From Symbiodinium natans (lineage: Eukaryota; Sar; Dinophyceae; Suessiales; Symbiodiniaceae), in the NCBI GenBank assembly GCA_905221605.1, contig CAJNDS010000115.1:1-64000 (forward strand): 64,000 bases of DNA, read 5' to 3'. This document shows, in pieces, positions 35,472 through 47,885 of the stretch; position 1 is the stretch's first letter, and each line of letters starts with the position of its first letter. Made by a program: the position numbers and the translations under genes. Below the pieces are notes generated by a model. It was not told the DNA's origin. It saw only the letters and a list, made by a program, of their open reading frames with translations, and searched no databases.

Positions 35472-38351
35472 ATGGTTTGTGAAGACCAGCCACGTGTTGA
35501 GCAGCGTTTAGGCTCGAACACAGGTTTAGGGGGTTTAGGTCTCGACCCTAGTGCACCGGGTACCCCAGAAGCAATGCTGCCTGAGCTGGTTGGTGTTAGT
35601 GGTGAGCATATGCCTGCTGCACTTCCAGAGCGTTCGTCCACGTTGCCCGAGTCCAGTCCTAAGCGTCAGAGGATCATGAACCTAGTGCACAACGATGAGG
35701 TCGTCAAGTTCGAGGATCTAGGCATCGAAGATGGTTCAGAGAGCGACTCGTCAGTCAGGTCACTAGAAGATGAGATGCCACAGTCTGTCCCTGACCAGAG
35801 CGTGTCAAGCACAACTGGTCAAATCCCCAATGAGCTGTGGCGACCTTTCAGTGATCATGAGCCAATGCTGTCAGCAGAGGAACAGGCCCATGTTGACATG
35901 ATAGCTGAATCATTCGAACTTGAACGCCTTGTCCAGATGGGAGTCCTTTTGCCGTTGGATCCTGCTAGCACAAACCTTGATGACTTCAGGTGGCTATCGA
36001 CGAAGATGGTCAAGGGCTGGAGGATCAAAGCTGCGCCAGAAGGCCAAGGACAGGCCTTTCTCCGACGGGCTAGGTTTGTCGCGAGAGATTTTAAGTGGAT
36101 GACCAATATGGCCGACAGCGATATCTTTGCGCCAGCTAGTGCCAGCGTTCTCTTGAAACTGCTGCCTGCAGTGCTTGTGACAAAGCAGAAACAAGGAGAG
36201 CCCTGGGAGGCTCTAGCGCTAGATATCACAGATGCATATCTGACAGTGCCGCAGCGTGTCAAGACAGTGGTGTCGGTTGATGTTGGGACCGAACGAAAGT
36301 ACTACCAGCTCTTGCGGAATCTCCCGGGGCAGCGGCCAGGAGCGAAGGAGTTCGACTCTTTCCAAGAACATCTCTCCCAAGGCCTCTCCATCGAGCCTCT
36401 CATCGAGGCACCTGCGCTTTTCAGGATCCCAGCGCCAGCTGAGTCAGATGGCGGGGCAGATGAAACCGGAGGCGGACTATGTCATGTAGATGATGTGCTT
36501 GCGGTGGGACACAGTGCATGTTTGGACCGCTTGGAAGCATGCATCCGAGGGAAGTACCGATGTACTGTTCATCGCCTGAAGGGCATTGGTCAAGAAGTTG
36601 AGTTTCTGAAGCGGCGGCATGTTTGGTTGGCTCAGGGTGTCCTGGGCATATACCCGAACCCTAAACATGTGACCACGTTGGCAACAATGCTTGGAGTGGT
36701 GAGCCAGAGACCGAAGGAGACGCCTTTACCCGTTGGGGGCACACTGCCGCTCTGGAGCAAGCTCGAGCCGCTTGACCAAACATCCTCAGCCCTATACCGC
36801 AAAGCCATTGGCATCCTTCTCTATGTGGCGCCGGACCTGCCGTTTGCACAGTTCGCAGTGAAAACACTCTCAAGCGTGTGTGGGAAGCCGAACAAGGGAG
36901 CGTGGCAGTGTTTGAGGCACCTTGCCAACTACCTTTACAACCATGCCGATTACGTCTGGAGCCTTGAGAGTTGTGGAAAAGGGAACGGATATGTCGTCCG
37001 AGACAGGGATGCTCACGTCCTTGAGGTGTTCTGTGACTCCGATTGGAGTGGAAACAAGTCCACTCGTCGGAGCACGTCAGCCGGATGCTTGATGTTGAAT
37101 GGTGCTCCGGTGTACTCCTTCTCTAGATCGCAGGCATGCGTTGCACTTTCTAGCGGGGAAGCTGAGTACATTGCCATGGTGTCTGGAACCTGCGACGCGA
37201 TCCTGATCGAGACGGCCTTGAGGCACGTAATGGGAGAACCATTGGAGACCCACATCTTCACTGATTCCAGTGCGGCGCGAGGAATAGTCTCGCGGAAGGG
37301 ATGTGGACGGCTTCGGCATGTTGAAGGACGCATGCTGTGGTTGCAGGACCACATATGTTTGCACCGCAAGGCAACGTTGCACGCGATTGGCACTACGATC
37401 AATCCTGCTGATTTGATGACCAAGGCGTTGTCATCAAGCAGAACCAAATTCTTGTGTCATTGCTTTGGCGTCAGATCAGAAGCCGAGGGATTCGATCGAG
37501 TAGGAGCTGCTGAGTTCCGTGAACATCAGCGACAGCAGGAGGTGAAGCAGTTCATGCGTGTCACGCGACGTTTGAACCAGGGTCATGGTGATGCCTTGAA
37601 GGTGATTGCGCTTCTCCTGCAAGTGGTGTCGAGTGGGGCTACGGAAGGACGCAGCTTGAGTCAACCACTAGAGCCACATGAGAACTGGTACGTCGTGACA
37701 GTGAGCGTTGATGTTCGTGCCGTGATCACTCTTGTGGTCTTGTGTGCCACGTTGGCATTCATGACAAGGTCCCATCAGGCGGGTCTAGGACTTAGAGGCG
37801 GTTGTAGACAGGCGGTTGCCAATCTAAGTGCCTGGGTTGGGTACATAGGTAGTCGGTTCCTTAGGATAGTGGGTTTCGCCACAATTCCAGAGAACCACCA
37901 GCCACTTGGCCTAGTCGATGCTCATGATGACTCTGACGATGGATCGTCAGATGCAGCAGCGCAGCCTGATGAGGAACCGGAGGACCTTGAGGGTGCTCAT
38001 GAACCTCCAGCAGCCATTACACCCGCATGGATGCACCGTGAACTTGGACCAGATGACATTCTTCAAGTCAGACGGGAAGCACCGGTTTGGTTCGCACCGC
38101 ACCGTGGGACAAGATTCCACATGAGATATGACTGTGATGGTTTGCGGAATGCAAGGATCGTTCAGATGACGCTGTATGGTGACTTGCAAGATGAGCACCC
38201 AGGAAGGTTCGGCCTCTGCGTACTGTGCCAAGCCTGGGTGCGACACCTGGCGCATTTGGGAGACCCCACGACTGACCACCATGTTCACATTCATCACTGT
38301 GACCAATCAGAATCAGGGGCAGGTTCATCCGCGACTGCAAATCCTGCCTGA
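35472..38351 (+). CDS. pol: copia reverse transcriptase-RNase H with membrane and Cys/His tail
   Basis: 959 aa. After a Pro/Ser-rich linker, RT runs from about residue 120 to 450: RARFVARDFKW, LALDITDAYLTVPQ (motif A Asp) and CHVDDVLAVG (catalytic DD, 36483-36494). RNase H follows: EVFCDSDWSGNKSTRRS, ALSSGEAEYIA and FTDSSAARGIV, containing the Asp and Glu residues of the type 1 enzyme. Past the usual copia end there are some 300 extra residues. These include a hydrophobic segment (VRAVITLVVLCATLAFM, ~37710-37760), an acidic linker, and a tail with HMRYDCDGLRNA and CVLCQAW..H that looks metal-binding. The tail's role is unknown. Confidence 0.92.
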   Translation: MVCEDQPRVEQRLGSNTGLGGLGLDPSAPGTPEAMLPELVGVSGEHMPAALPERSSTLPESSPKRQRIMNLVHNDEVVKFEDLGIEDGSESDSSVRSLEDEMPQSVPDQSVSSTTGQIPNELWRPFSDHEPMLSAEEQAHVDMIAESFELERLVQMGVLLPLDPASTNLDDFRWLSTKMVKGWRIKAAPEGQGQAFLRRARFVARDFKWMTNMADSDIFAPASASVLLKLLPAVLVTKQKQGEPWEALALDITDAYLTVPQRVKTVVSVDVGTERKYYQLLRNLPGQRPGAKEFDSFQEHLSQGLSIEPLIEAPALFRIPAPAESDGGADETGGGLCHVDDVLAVGHSACLDRLEACIRGKYRCTVHRLKGIGQEVEFLKRRHVWLAQGVLGIYPNPKHVTTLATMLGVVSQRPKETPLPVGGTLPLWSKLEPLDQTSSALYRKAIGILLYVAPDLPFAQFAVKTLSSVCGKPNKGAWQCLRHLANYLYNHADYVWSLESCGKGNGYVVRDRDAHVLEVFCDSDWSGNKSTRRSTSAGCLMLNGAPVYSFSRSQACVALSSGEAEYIAMVSGTCDAILIETALRHVMGEPLETHIFTDSSAARGIVSRKGCGRLRHVEGRMLWLQDHICLHRKATLHAIGTTINPADLMTKALSSSRTKFLCHCFGVRSEAEGFDRVGAAEFREHQRQQEVKQFMRVTRRLNQGHGDALKVIALLLQVVSSGATEGRSLSQPLEPHENWYVVTVSVDVRAVITLVVLCATLAFMTRSHQAGLGLRGGCRQAVANLSAWVGYIGSRFLRIVGFATIPENHQPLGLVDAHDDSDDGSSDAAAQPDEEPEDLEGAHEPPAAITPAWMHRELGPDDILQVRREAPVWFAPHRGTRFHMRYDCDGLRNARIVQMTLYGDLQDEHPGRFGLCVLCQAWVRHLAHLGDPTTDHHVHIHHCDQSESGAGSSATANPA

Positions 38352-38990
38352 GCCTGAAGGACACGATGACACTTGAATGAGCCCAATGTTTGTTCCGACC
38401 GCGATTTGTTTGCATGCGTTTGAAGGAACCAGAATTTATGCTGCGAAAGCACCTCTCTTGAGGCTTGACCATTGCCTGTGGATGCAGTTACGGACTGGTA
38501 CCACTTCGTGTTTGTGCGTGGCATTCTTTCTTGAGATGTTGTCCTTAAAGGACAGTGCTTAGTCGTGATGACACAGCAACGATTGCCTGACTGTTTGCTC
38601 ATGCTGCTTCTGGACCTTGAAGGGGCCGCTCTCGGAGACAGGCCGCCACCTTGGGTCTCACTTGAGACGTCTTGTGAGTTGGGATAAGAAACACAATCCA
38701 CACCATCCGGGTGTGTTGTGTGGCAGACTCCAGATCTGCCCGAGGTGCCCAAGGATAGAGGTCAGTTGTAGCCAGGTGCACTTTAGGTGCTTGTGTAAAG
38801 AACTGTCAAAACGGCAGGAGCCTTGGACTGCGGTACGTCCGCGCACGGCTGAGGAGCATGTCAGATCGTTTGTGCACTGAGGGTTGCAGCTTGTTGGTCG
38901 CATGTGTGCTTTGGGCTTTGTACAGTCTTTTGGCTTGTCGTAATGAAAGCATGTTTGAACTCCGCGTTCTCGAAACATCCTTTGGCGGGG

Positions 38991-39126
38991 TGATTACGAG
39001 TTTGATTTGATTGCGATATCTCATTGCAACTGTAGTGAAACTGTTTTGCCCATTGCACCATGTGGTCATGCTGTGATTCCTTGAGTGTGCCACTGCAGCT
39101 GTGTTCACTCGTGTGAAAAGTATTCA
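38991..39126 (+). repeat. copia 3' LTR
   Basis: 136 bp, identical to 30641-30776. Preceded by a weak polypurine stretch (GGCGGGG) and followed by the target duplication CGCAC. Confidence 0.95.
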
Positions 39127-39131
39127 CGCAC

Positions 39132-39749
39132 GTTGAGGGGCTTGGGGGCTTCCGGAAAAGCCGAGCGTCCCGACCCAGAGAATTTCGCAAAGAGTCCTTC
39201 CGAAGAATATTCCTGGAGTGACCACCCCTAGAGTCCCGGCGACTATCCCTGTTGTGCCCCGCAGAGAATCCTGCGATAGAAATCTGCTCGTACTTATGTA
39301 CCTGTTTCAGAACCACAGAATGGCTCCCACATCGGGTATCTGTAGGGGTGGGGATGATCGAAGTAAGTAATTGTCGGAATCCCAATTTCGACACTGTGTG
39401 GTATGGTGAAGTGTATTCGAGACATTGGCGAAGGATGCATCAACACCGCGTGTGATAGCAGGTCTACTGGGTTAGCTATGAAGATCCGCTCCAGCTGATT
39501 CGGCTGCCAAGCGCTGGGTACCTGGAAAGTACAGAAACGGCTTCAGTCTCCTCATGTCTCCTCCGTTCCCTTTTGCGGTTTTCCGAGGCAGAGGCGGTGG
39601 GCCCTCGATCTTCAAGGCTGGCGCAAGTTCTGAAGTTCTGCTTTGAGAAGTGACACTACGCACCTGAGTAAAGCATTGTAGCAAGATTCTGCTTGTGTGG
39701 GTGCCAGACGTGCTCAGCTATCACTGCCCCAGCATCCCTCTTTTGAACC
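39132..39749. other. Flank between copia and the opine dehydrogenase gene
   Basis: Contains one more stretch of the CCTGGAGTG/GAGTCCCG repeat (39165-39275), continuing the pre-insertion flank. The remainder is presumed promoter and 5' UTR of the gene at 39750. No further feature. Confidence 0.45.
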
Positions 39750-41191
39750 ATGGCGGATGAGAAGAAGAATGGCCTCACGGTTCTTGTGTGTGGAGGTGGA
39801 AATGCGGCCCAGGTAGCAACTGCAATGTTCGCTGCTCGATATGACACGTATGCTATCTCTCTGTATGCGGATGAAGCTGCCAAGTGGAAGGAGGCCATGA
39901 AAGGAGGTTCGGACGACAAGGTCGAGGGCATGGAGCTCACCTTGGACACGGGAAAGAAGGTAGTGTCCATGCCGGAAGGCTTGACAAACGATCCCAGCAT
40001 TTCTGCTAAGGCCGATGTCATCATCTTGGCAGTTCCCTCTTTTGCGCATGGCCAGTACTTTGAGGCGTTCTACCCGCACATCAAGCCCGGTACGATCGTG
40101 GCTTGCATGCCTGCTCGGTCAGGAGGAGACATTCTCTTTGTTTCCAAGATGAAGGAGAAGGCTGAGAGCCTCGCCTTCGTTGGCTTTGAGACGCTGCCAT
40201 GGGCATGCCGCTTCACTGAGTGGGGAAAGAGGGCGACAATTCTGGGCACGAAGGCGCAAATCTTGGCTGCGGTGACGCCGGAGAGCAAGGCTTCGAAGAC
40301 CATTTCGACCCTTCAGGGGCTGCTGGGCGTCTTTCCGGAGGTCCTGAAAAGCCCCAACAACTTGGGCATCAGCCTGCGCAACCCTGGACAAGTCATCCAT
40401 CCAGGTTGGCACCCGTCGAAAATCGGCAGTAGCAAGGTAAGGCAGAAGGCCATAGAACACCTCTCATCCACACACGTGCACACGCCCTTTTGAGGAGTGA
40501 TGTATGGTCGATGGTGTTCTGAGAAGTGGGATGGCCAGAAGGTTTCTGAAAAGCCTTTGTTCTACCAGGGTGTTGACGACTTCACTGAGGGTGTGCTCCT
40601 CGGGCTTTCTAATGAAGTGCAGGATGTGTGCCGAAAGGTGGAGTCATTGATTGAGGGCTTCAACTTGAAGGATGCGTGCACGTTGCACCAATGGTACCTG
40701 GACTCGTACAAAGGGCAGATGACCGACGACTCCACTTTAAAGTTATCCATGAACACAAACAGCGCCTACACCGGACTCACCCATCCCATGAAGGAAGTGG
40801 ATGGCGGCTTCATGCCAGACTTGACGTATCGTTATCTCGCGGAGGATGTCCCGACTGGTCTGTGCTTCACCCGGGGACTCGCTGAGCTCCTGGAGGTGCC
40901 CACGCCTACCATGGACAAGGCCGTGTGATCCGTGTGTCACAAGGGAAGACGTTCCGTAACCATGTGAGTGTGGGGTGGATAGCACAACCAGCTTCAAAGT
41001 ATCGTTAAGTTACACATGTCACATGCTTTGCGTGACAACTCCAGGTGATCACTTTCGCGCAGGAGCACCTCGGCAAGAGCTTCTTGACTGATGGCAAGAT
41101 GGCAGGTGCCAACATTGGAGAAACGCGAGCGCCACAGGCGGTTGGGATTTATTCCAAGGACGATTTCTTCAAGATGGCCAAGATCGCATAG
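39750..41191 (+). CDS. Opine (octopine-type) dehydrogenase, three exons
   Basis: Exons 39750-40404, 40495-40919 and 41045-41191 join to 1,227 bp, a 408-residue protein of normal length for the family. The N-terminus has a Rossmann NAD(P)-binding loop (VLVCGGGNAAQVATAMFAA, residues ~10-28). A DVIILAVPSFAHGQYF segment and GTIVACMPARSGGD follow. The joined exon 1/2 reads IHPGVMYGRW, which matches the octopine/nopaline dehydrogenase pattern N-P-x-x-H-P-x-x-M. The C-terminal helical domain has HQWYLDSYKGQ. The enzyme reductively couples an amino acid with pyruvate or another oxo acid using NAD(P)H, in the cytosol by analogy. Intron 1 is GT-AG (90 bp). Intron 2 is GC-AG (125 bp), which is typical of dinoflagellates. 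The start is MADEKKN with context ACCATGG. Confidence 0.88.
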
Positions 41192-44100
41192 GAACTGCTC
41201 GGACAGCTCAGTGCTTCCAACTTTGAACGGAGAGCCAAGCTGTTGGCGCAACGCTCATTGTACAACTACATTTTGCGTGCGAGCATTTGCGACTGTGCGC
41301 CTGTCAAATTAATTTCAACCTTTTCTTTTCTCTTGATGGCTTGGCAGAGCCAAGGCGATCTCAGCAATTCAACCAAGAGCTTGAATCAGCTGCGTACACG
41401 AAGTACACATGGCCAAACATTGTGATTGACAGGGGCTGCTTCGATCTTGGCATCTCTGAGTCGGCTATGCCAGGAGTCCGGATGCAGATGCTGCAATGGG
41501 GGCCATTACCCCGGACTGAGCATATGTGGCCAGCATGCTCCTTTTCATGTTTCATGTCTGTTTCTAAGGCCCAGGCTGTGCCGACCCTTTCCCGGCAGCC
41601 CAAAAGCGGAGAGGAGGTCTTGCTGTGAGCGCCTCTGCATGCCGCTGTGAGTTTGGCGGCTGCTCGCTGTGCATCGGTTAGTTCGGTCTTGTCATGACAG
41701 TTCGAATGTGGGACCTCAGGCCAGGAACACCTGAACATCTGTGACGAGCCAAGAATGTGACAAAGCAGTTGGCATGAGTTGATGGAGGGTGAGCTTCAGA
41801 GACTACATCCTAGGAGTGCGGAAGAAGAAGAGAAAATGTATCCAGGATACCAAGCCCTTTTCATCAAGCTTCCTGTTTAATGAGAGCCCCTCCTCCTCAT
41901 CCCCCCCCCCAAATTTTTAGACGATGCTCCACGGCAGAATGCCTTGCAGAAGAACATGCTGACCCTAGACGCGCACAGCCTTGGGCAGAGGGCACCGGGG
42001 GGGGGGGGGGGCAACCTTGTATCATAAACACAGCGCACTAGGCACGCAACCCACGCCGGCACCGGGGGGGGGACAGTTGCCTATCATTGCCTATCTCTTG
42101 CCGACACGACCATTCTATGGGCGCAACCGCAGGGACCAACCTCAAGACCCCGCCCAAAACGCCCCTCTAACAATGTACGTCATGATCGTGATAGTTAAAG
42201 TCTCAGCGCCTCCCCTGCTGGACTCTTCCAGCACACCATCCCATCCTTGCGAGGACACCACCAACCCCTTTCTCCCGCCCACCACACCCATTGCTGGGCA
42301 CATGGGAAAAGCCAGGCTCCTCCCCCCACCCCATGCGAATCACCAGACTTCAAGCACCTTCTTCGAGGCCACTGAACAACTGACGCTTTCTCGAAGGGTT
42401 GCGTGGAACCCACACTGCGGCCATCTGCGGCCCAGAACACCAGCCACGACGTGCAGCTGCCCGGAGCTGGTTGCGCGCCGACAACGCATAGCGCAATGCA
42501 GGTGGAAGTGGTGGCAGAGGCCTGCCTGATCCATTGCTCCCATTGGTGCAGCCCGATCACCCGAGATACTAGCAGAACAGCTGTCAGGAGTGACCCTGTG
42601 CGCGAGGTCAGAACCACCTTCCCACAGACTTGAAGCATCCGCCACACACACAAACAAGCACACACCAGACATACCAGCCACACCCAGCCCTCTCGGAATG
42701 CGACCTGCCGTCGCAGTCCTGGCTCCTGCCCACTCTGTCAAGTTTGGCGCTGGGTGTAGGCGTAGTGCAGTGTCTGTTTTTTGCGCCGAGGCCGCGCGCC
42801 CTTCGACCATCAAGCCTGGGCCCCTCAAACATGCCTTGGCCACGCATGCCACATGTTCTGTGCTTTCAGTGACAACATCGGCGTTTTTGGTTCTCTATTT
42901 TCGAGGTGCAGAGCGCAGCTGCTTCTCTGCCCGTGGCAAGTTGCAAGGCCCATTGCTGCCATGGCAGCCCCCATTGCCATGGCAGCCCTCAAACGATCTC
43001 AGCTTGCGTTCTTGGATGCCCGATACATGATTTTACATGATTTCACATGCGAAGCACCAAGCTCGCAGCCTGGAAGGCCATGGCTTCGCTGTGATGCAGG
43101 CAGCGATCAGCACGCCGTCGTGTTGTTCACAGCATTCATACGGCAGCTCCTGTGTGCAGGTACCGACACACCGCACCATCGCTCAAAGGCCAGCGCATCT
43201 GGCACCACGTGCTTTGTTTCTGCCAAGCATCAAAGTAGCCCAGCAGCGATCGACAGCGTCTTGGGTGTCAAGATGTGTCAAGGAAGCTCAGCAAGCGGAA
43301 CATCACACAAAATACAAGCATCGGGAGCTAGCAAGCCTTTGACAGAGTCACACTCAAAGCCGCTCAAGTTTGAAGAGACTTCTGACTTCTGACTGACTTT
43401 GAAGTGACTTTGACGTGACGTAAGAGCGCAGGCAAGCGGTTGGCGGGGTCGGCGTGGTGCATCGCCTCTTGGCTCCGCAGGTGCCGGGCTGAGCGCCACA
43501 TGCGCCCCATGTGCGCGCCGCATGCGCCCTCCACAAGGAAACCCGCATCCGGGCACAGCAGTAAAATATTCGATGAGTATCCGATTAGTATCCGATGAGT
43601 GTCCGAGTCCTACGAACATGTCTTTCTACTTGTAACATGCTGAGGTCTATCCAACACAGTGGCAGACCCAAACCTTGCAGTCTGAAGCTGAGACACTTCG
43701 CCCAAATCAAGGGGCTTGGAGCGTGATTCTTTCTGACAAACCACACATCCGAGGTCCCTTTACCCTTTTGATCTGCTTAGCTTGGTTCCAAAGCATGAGC
43801 TGTCATCTGCAGCGCGCTGCTAGTGACTGTTAGTGGCCTTGTGGGCCAGGCGGAGAGCGAGCTCAACACACTGCTTGCATGCCCCCTTCTAAGCATGCAA
43901 GAAGCTGCGTGAAACTGGAAGTGTGCGCAAGTGCTTCTTGAAGCAAGTGCAAGACACAATCTGCAGGCCAGACACAGTTTGCTCCAGCGGCAGAGATCAG
44001 GCCCCGGGGGCGTGCGCTGCAGAATCCAGTCATTCCTGTCCACGGGATTAGGTGTGACAGCAGGAAAGAAGCAAGTTGCAAAGTGTTCTGTTCTTACCAT

Positions 44101-45397
44101 TATGGTAGGTAGCCTTCAAAGCAGTGTGAGGTGGGACCCTTGGTGTGTGACGGAGCATTGATGCAACGGGGAGAGCGAATGGTCTGAGGTGTTTACATCC
44201 TTCCGAGCTGGGCTCCTTGTCGCAGCGCCTGCCATCGAGGGCAGCGTCCTGAGGGTTGACACGAATTTTTTGTTGCAAAGAAGATCAAAGAAGTCAAGCT
44301 TTCAGTGTGCTTTGAATGCTCCAGGTGTATTGTCGTCCGTGGCTGACATCCATGCCTTCACAGCTGCCCAGAGCTGAGTTCAGCTAAGTTCGGCAACTAG
44401 CTTCGGCAACCCCGCAGAATCCCCGGACACCTTGTGTGTCAACCGAAAAGGCGAGCTTCCAGTAGCTCCAGAAGTTGCGGGCTGAGCGACGCCATGTAAT
44501 GTAGAAAATGTACGGAGTGTAAAGACGAAACATGTTTTGAGAGTCCCGACGTCAAACAAAGAAGGTTGATTCGGGCGTCTCACTCCAGTGCTGAGTGGCT
44601 GGCACTGTTCGCAGAAGAGCTTGCGCAGCTTGCACATGATGCTTGTAGCCCCTGATGCCTGATGCTTGGGTGGTGTTGGGGTAGCTTGCATATCTCAATG
44701 TCTCCCTTGCCTTTCTCCCGCCCGGCTCGGTGGGCTTCTCGTTCACGCAACCCTGTTGTGTTTGTAGAGGACCATTCTTCCGTGTTTGGGTCGAGAAGCA
44801 AGTGACTTTCAAGTGCCATATTGTTTCAGAGGCTGACTGCCATACCTTCTCGTGCCGTACAGGCTGGTACGACTTAGGATCATGACGTAAAAGAAATCAC
44901 ATCGGTACCCCGACATGCTATGTGTTTGAGCCACTACACTCGCGACAGGGGTCGACTGCATAGAATTTGCTCGAAAGTGTTTTGCTTTCGGCTTAGGCTA
45001 AAACAGTTGCTAATGCTGGATCGCTGCCGGTTCCTGGCTGAAGAACGGAGCCAACAAAGTAGAAAAGTTACTTAAGTCCTGCCGACTCTGGCTAGGGAAT
45101 TTCTGGAAATTGTTGAGACTCTTGGGGAGGTGTTGTTCTCTTATGTTTTCGTTTGTTCGCTTTCGATTTAGTTCGGTCTTTGTCGTGACCTGAACTCGGG
45201 CGGGCTCGGAACGATCCAACAAGTAAGGTATGTCATGATATGTCCAGGTAGAGGCTCATGACAGGTAACATCAAGTAGCCACAGGCATTTGTGTAGCAAA
45301 TCGCACTTGTTGCAAACAGCTTACGTAACAACAACGGTGCCTATGTGCTGCATGCAGTTCTTAGTTGCTGTGGGAACGATGTTAACGCCTGGGAGCC
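41192..45397. other. 4.2 kb with no recognised gene
   Basis: Short ORFs only. Poly-G runs lie at 41998-42012 and 42064-42072. Some short stretches may be UTR or intron of the neighbouring genes. No domain recognised on either strand. Confidence 0.4.
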
Positions 45398-45820
45398 ATG
45401 CAGCCAGATCATGCCCGGAGACCGCTGTGGGTCAGCGAAAATGGGCGAATTATTTTCGAAACCTTTCATCCACAAGCCGCTCAGGTGGCCGATTTCTTGA
45501 TTGCAGTCTCTGAGCCTGTGAGCAGGCCGCAGCTCATGCATGAGTACCAGATCACCGCCCTGTCCCTGAATGCTGCAATCGCTAATGGCATCGATGTGGA
45601 GCAGATCATCAAGGTTCTGCGAAAGCTGTCCAAGACTGTTGTGGATGAAAGTTTCTTGGAGTTCATCCGGGAGAAATGCAAGTCCACGGGAAAGCTTCGG
45701 CTCATTCTGCGGGATGGTCGACACTTCTTGGAGTCTGAAGATGCGCCTCTTCTACAGCATCTGTGCAGTGATGCTGACGTTGCGGCATGCCTGGTTCAGG
45801 AGCGGGAGCTGACTCCGTGA
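45398..45820 (+). CDS. XPB/ERCC3-type helicase N-terminal domain, isolated exon
   Basis: 140 residues that follow the conserved N-terminal damage-recognition region of the TFIIH helicase XPB (Rad25/Ssl2). The blocks are RPLWVSENGRIIFETFHP, VADFLIAVSEPVSRPQLMHEY, TALSLNAAIANGI, IIKVLRKLSKT, FLEFIREKCKSTGKLRLIL and GRHFLES. In eukaryotes XPB opens promoter DNA and unwinds lesions within TFIIH. The frame ends in ELTP followed by GTGAAG, which may be a splice donor. None of the helicase motifs (Walker A, DEAH) occur downstream in the window, where repeats begin. It is either the first exon of a gene interrupted by a very long intron or a partial copy. Confidence 0.72.
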   Translation: MQPDHARRPLWVSENGRIIFETFHPQAAQVADFLIAVSEPVSRPQLMHEYQITALSLNAAIANGIDVEQIIKVLRKLSKTVVDESFLEFIREKCKSTGKLRLILRDGRHFLESEDAPLLQHLCSDADVAACLVQERELTP

Positions 45821-45859
45821 AGCTGCATGTCTTTACGCATGGCTAGTATAGGATTGCTG

Positions 45860-46200
45860 TGCGTGTCCATGTGGGTGTGCGTGTCCGTATCCGTGTCCAT
45901 GCGTGGGTGGGTGGGTGGGTGTCTGTGTGTGTGTGTGTGTGCGTGCGTGCAGAAGTTGTGCTGTATCGGACCCCACTGTGGTAGCAGTGGTGGTTTTAGT
46001 TTTGGGTTTAGGGTTTGGGGTTTGCGGCTTAGGGTTTAGGGTTAAGCCCCAAACTCAAAACCCAAACCCGTAAGCCCAAAGCCACAACCCTGGAGCCTTA
46101 ACCTTAAACCCTCAACCCGAGGCCTCGACTCCTTACACCCTAAACCCAACACTCAAAACCCTTAACGCGAGGCCTACACCCTAAAGTCCCCCCTCCCGAA
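45860..46200. repeat. GT-rich microsatellite and telomere-like repeats
   Basis: GTGTCC/GTGGG and (GT)n runs lie at 45860-45955. From 46000, TTTAGGG, then inverted CCCTAAA/CCCAAAC variants run to about 46180 (e.g. GGGTTTAGGGTTTGGGG, CTTAACCTTAAACCC). Confidence 0.85.
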
Positions 46201-46545
46201 CTCCCCCCCACCAGCCCCAACCCCACCCCCCACCCCAAGCCAAGCCAAGGCAAAGCCACTTTAAATGATGAAAGTACAACGCAAGGAAATCCAAGCCCTC
46301 ATAGGAAACCCAAAGCCCTCATACGAAATCGAAGTCCGTGATAGGAAACCCAAGGCCCTCATACGAAATCCCAAGGCCCTCATAGGAAATCCAAGGCCCT
46401 CATAGGAAATCCAAAGCCCTCATACGAAATCGAAGGCCGTTTTCGGAAACCCAAGGCCCTCATACGAAATCCAAGGCCCTGATAGGAAATCCAAGGCCCT
46501 CATAGGAAATCCAAGGCCCACATAGCAAATCGAAGGCCTTCACAG
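46201..46545. repeat. C-rich tract and 20-bp repeat (CATAGGAAATCCAAGGCCCT)n
   Basis: CCCCACCCCAAGCCAAGCC is followed by about a dozen 20-bp units CATAGGAAATCCAAGGCCCT from 46290 to 46540. This mirrors 22360-22560 in order and sequence. Confidence 0.88.
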
Positions 46546-46765
46546 GAACTGCAGACGTGACACGAAAACCACTGCAAAAAACGATACGAGACCACAAAAA
46601 AACCACACAGACACCAAGATACAAGACAGAATCACGACAGGAAAAAACTTTTACAAAGACGAAAACACTGTAAATAACGATACGTACGAGACGAAGAAGC
46701 AGCCACGGAGTCGGCAAACTCCGAGATGGACCCCATGACACGACAGTCAAATACGGAAAAAAGGG

Positions 46766-47885
<1,120 letters not shown>

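Larger units (their letters stand above)
30641..39126 (+). mobile_element. Ty1/copia LTR retrotransposon, structurally complete (8,486 bp)
   Basis: Two identical 136-bp LTRs (30641-30776 and 38991-39126) with TG/CA ends bound the element. The 5-bp sequence CGCAC lies directly outside both ends (30636-30640 and 39127-39131) and is the target site duplication. Inside are a Met-tRNA-like primer site, an upstream ORF, Gag, zinc knuckle, protease, integrase, RT and RNase H. Integrase before RT is the Ty1/copia order. Identical LTRs imply recent insertion, but the pol frame is interrupted several times (see the coding entries). Confidence 0.95.
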
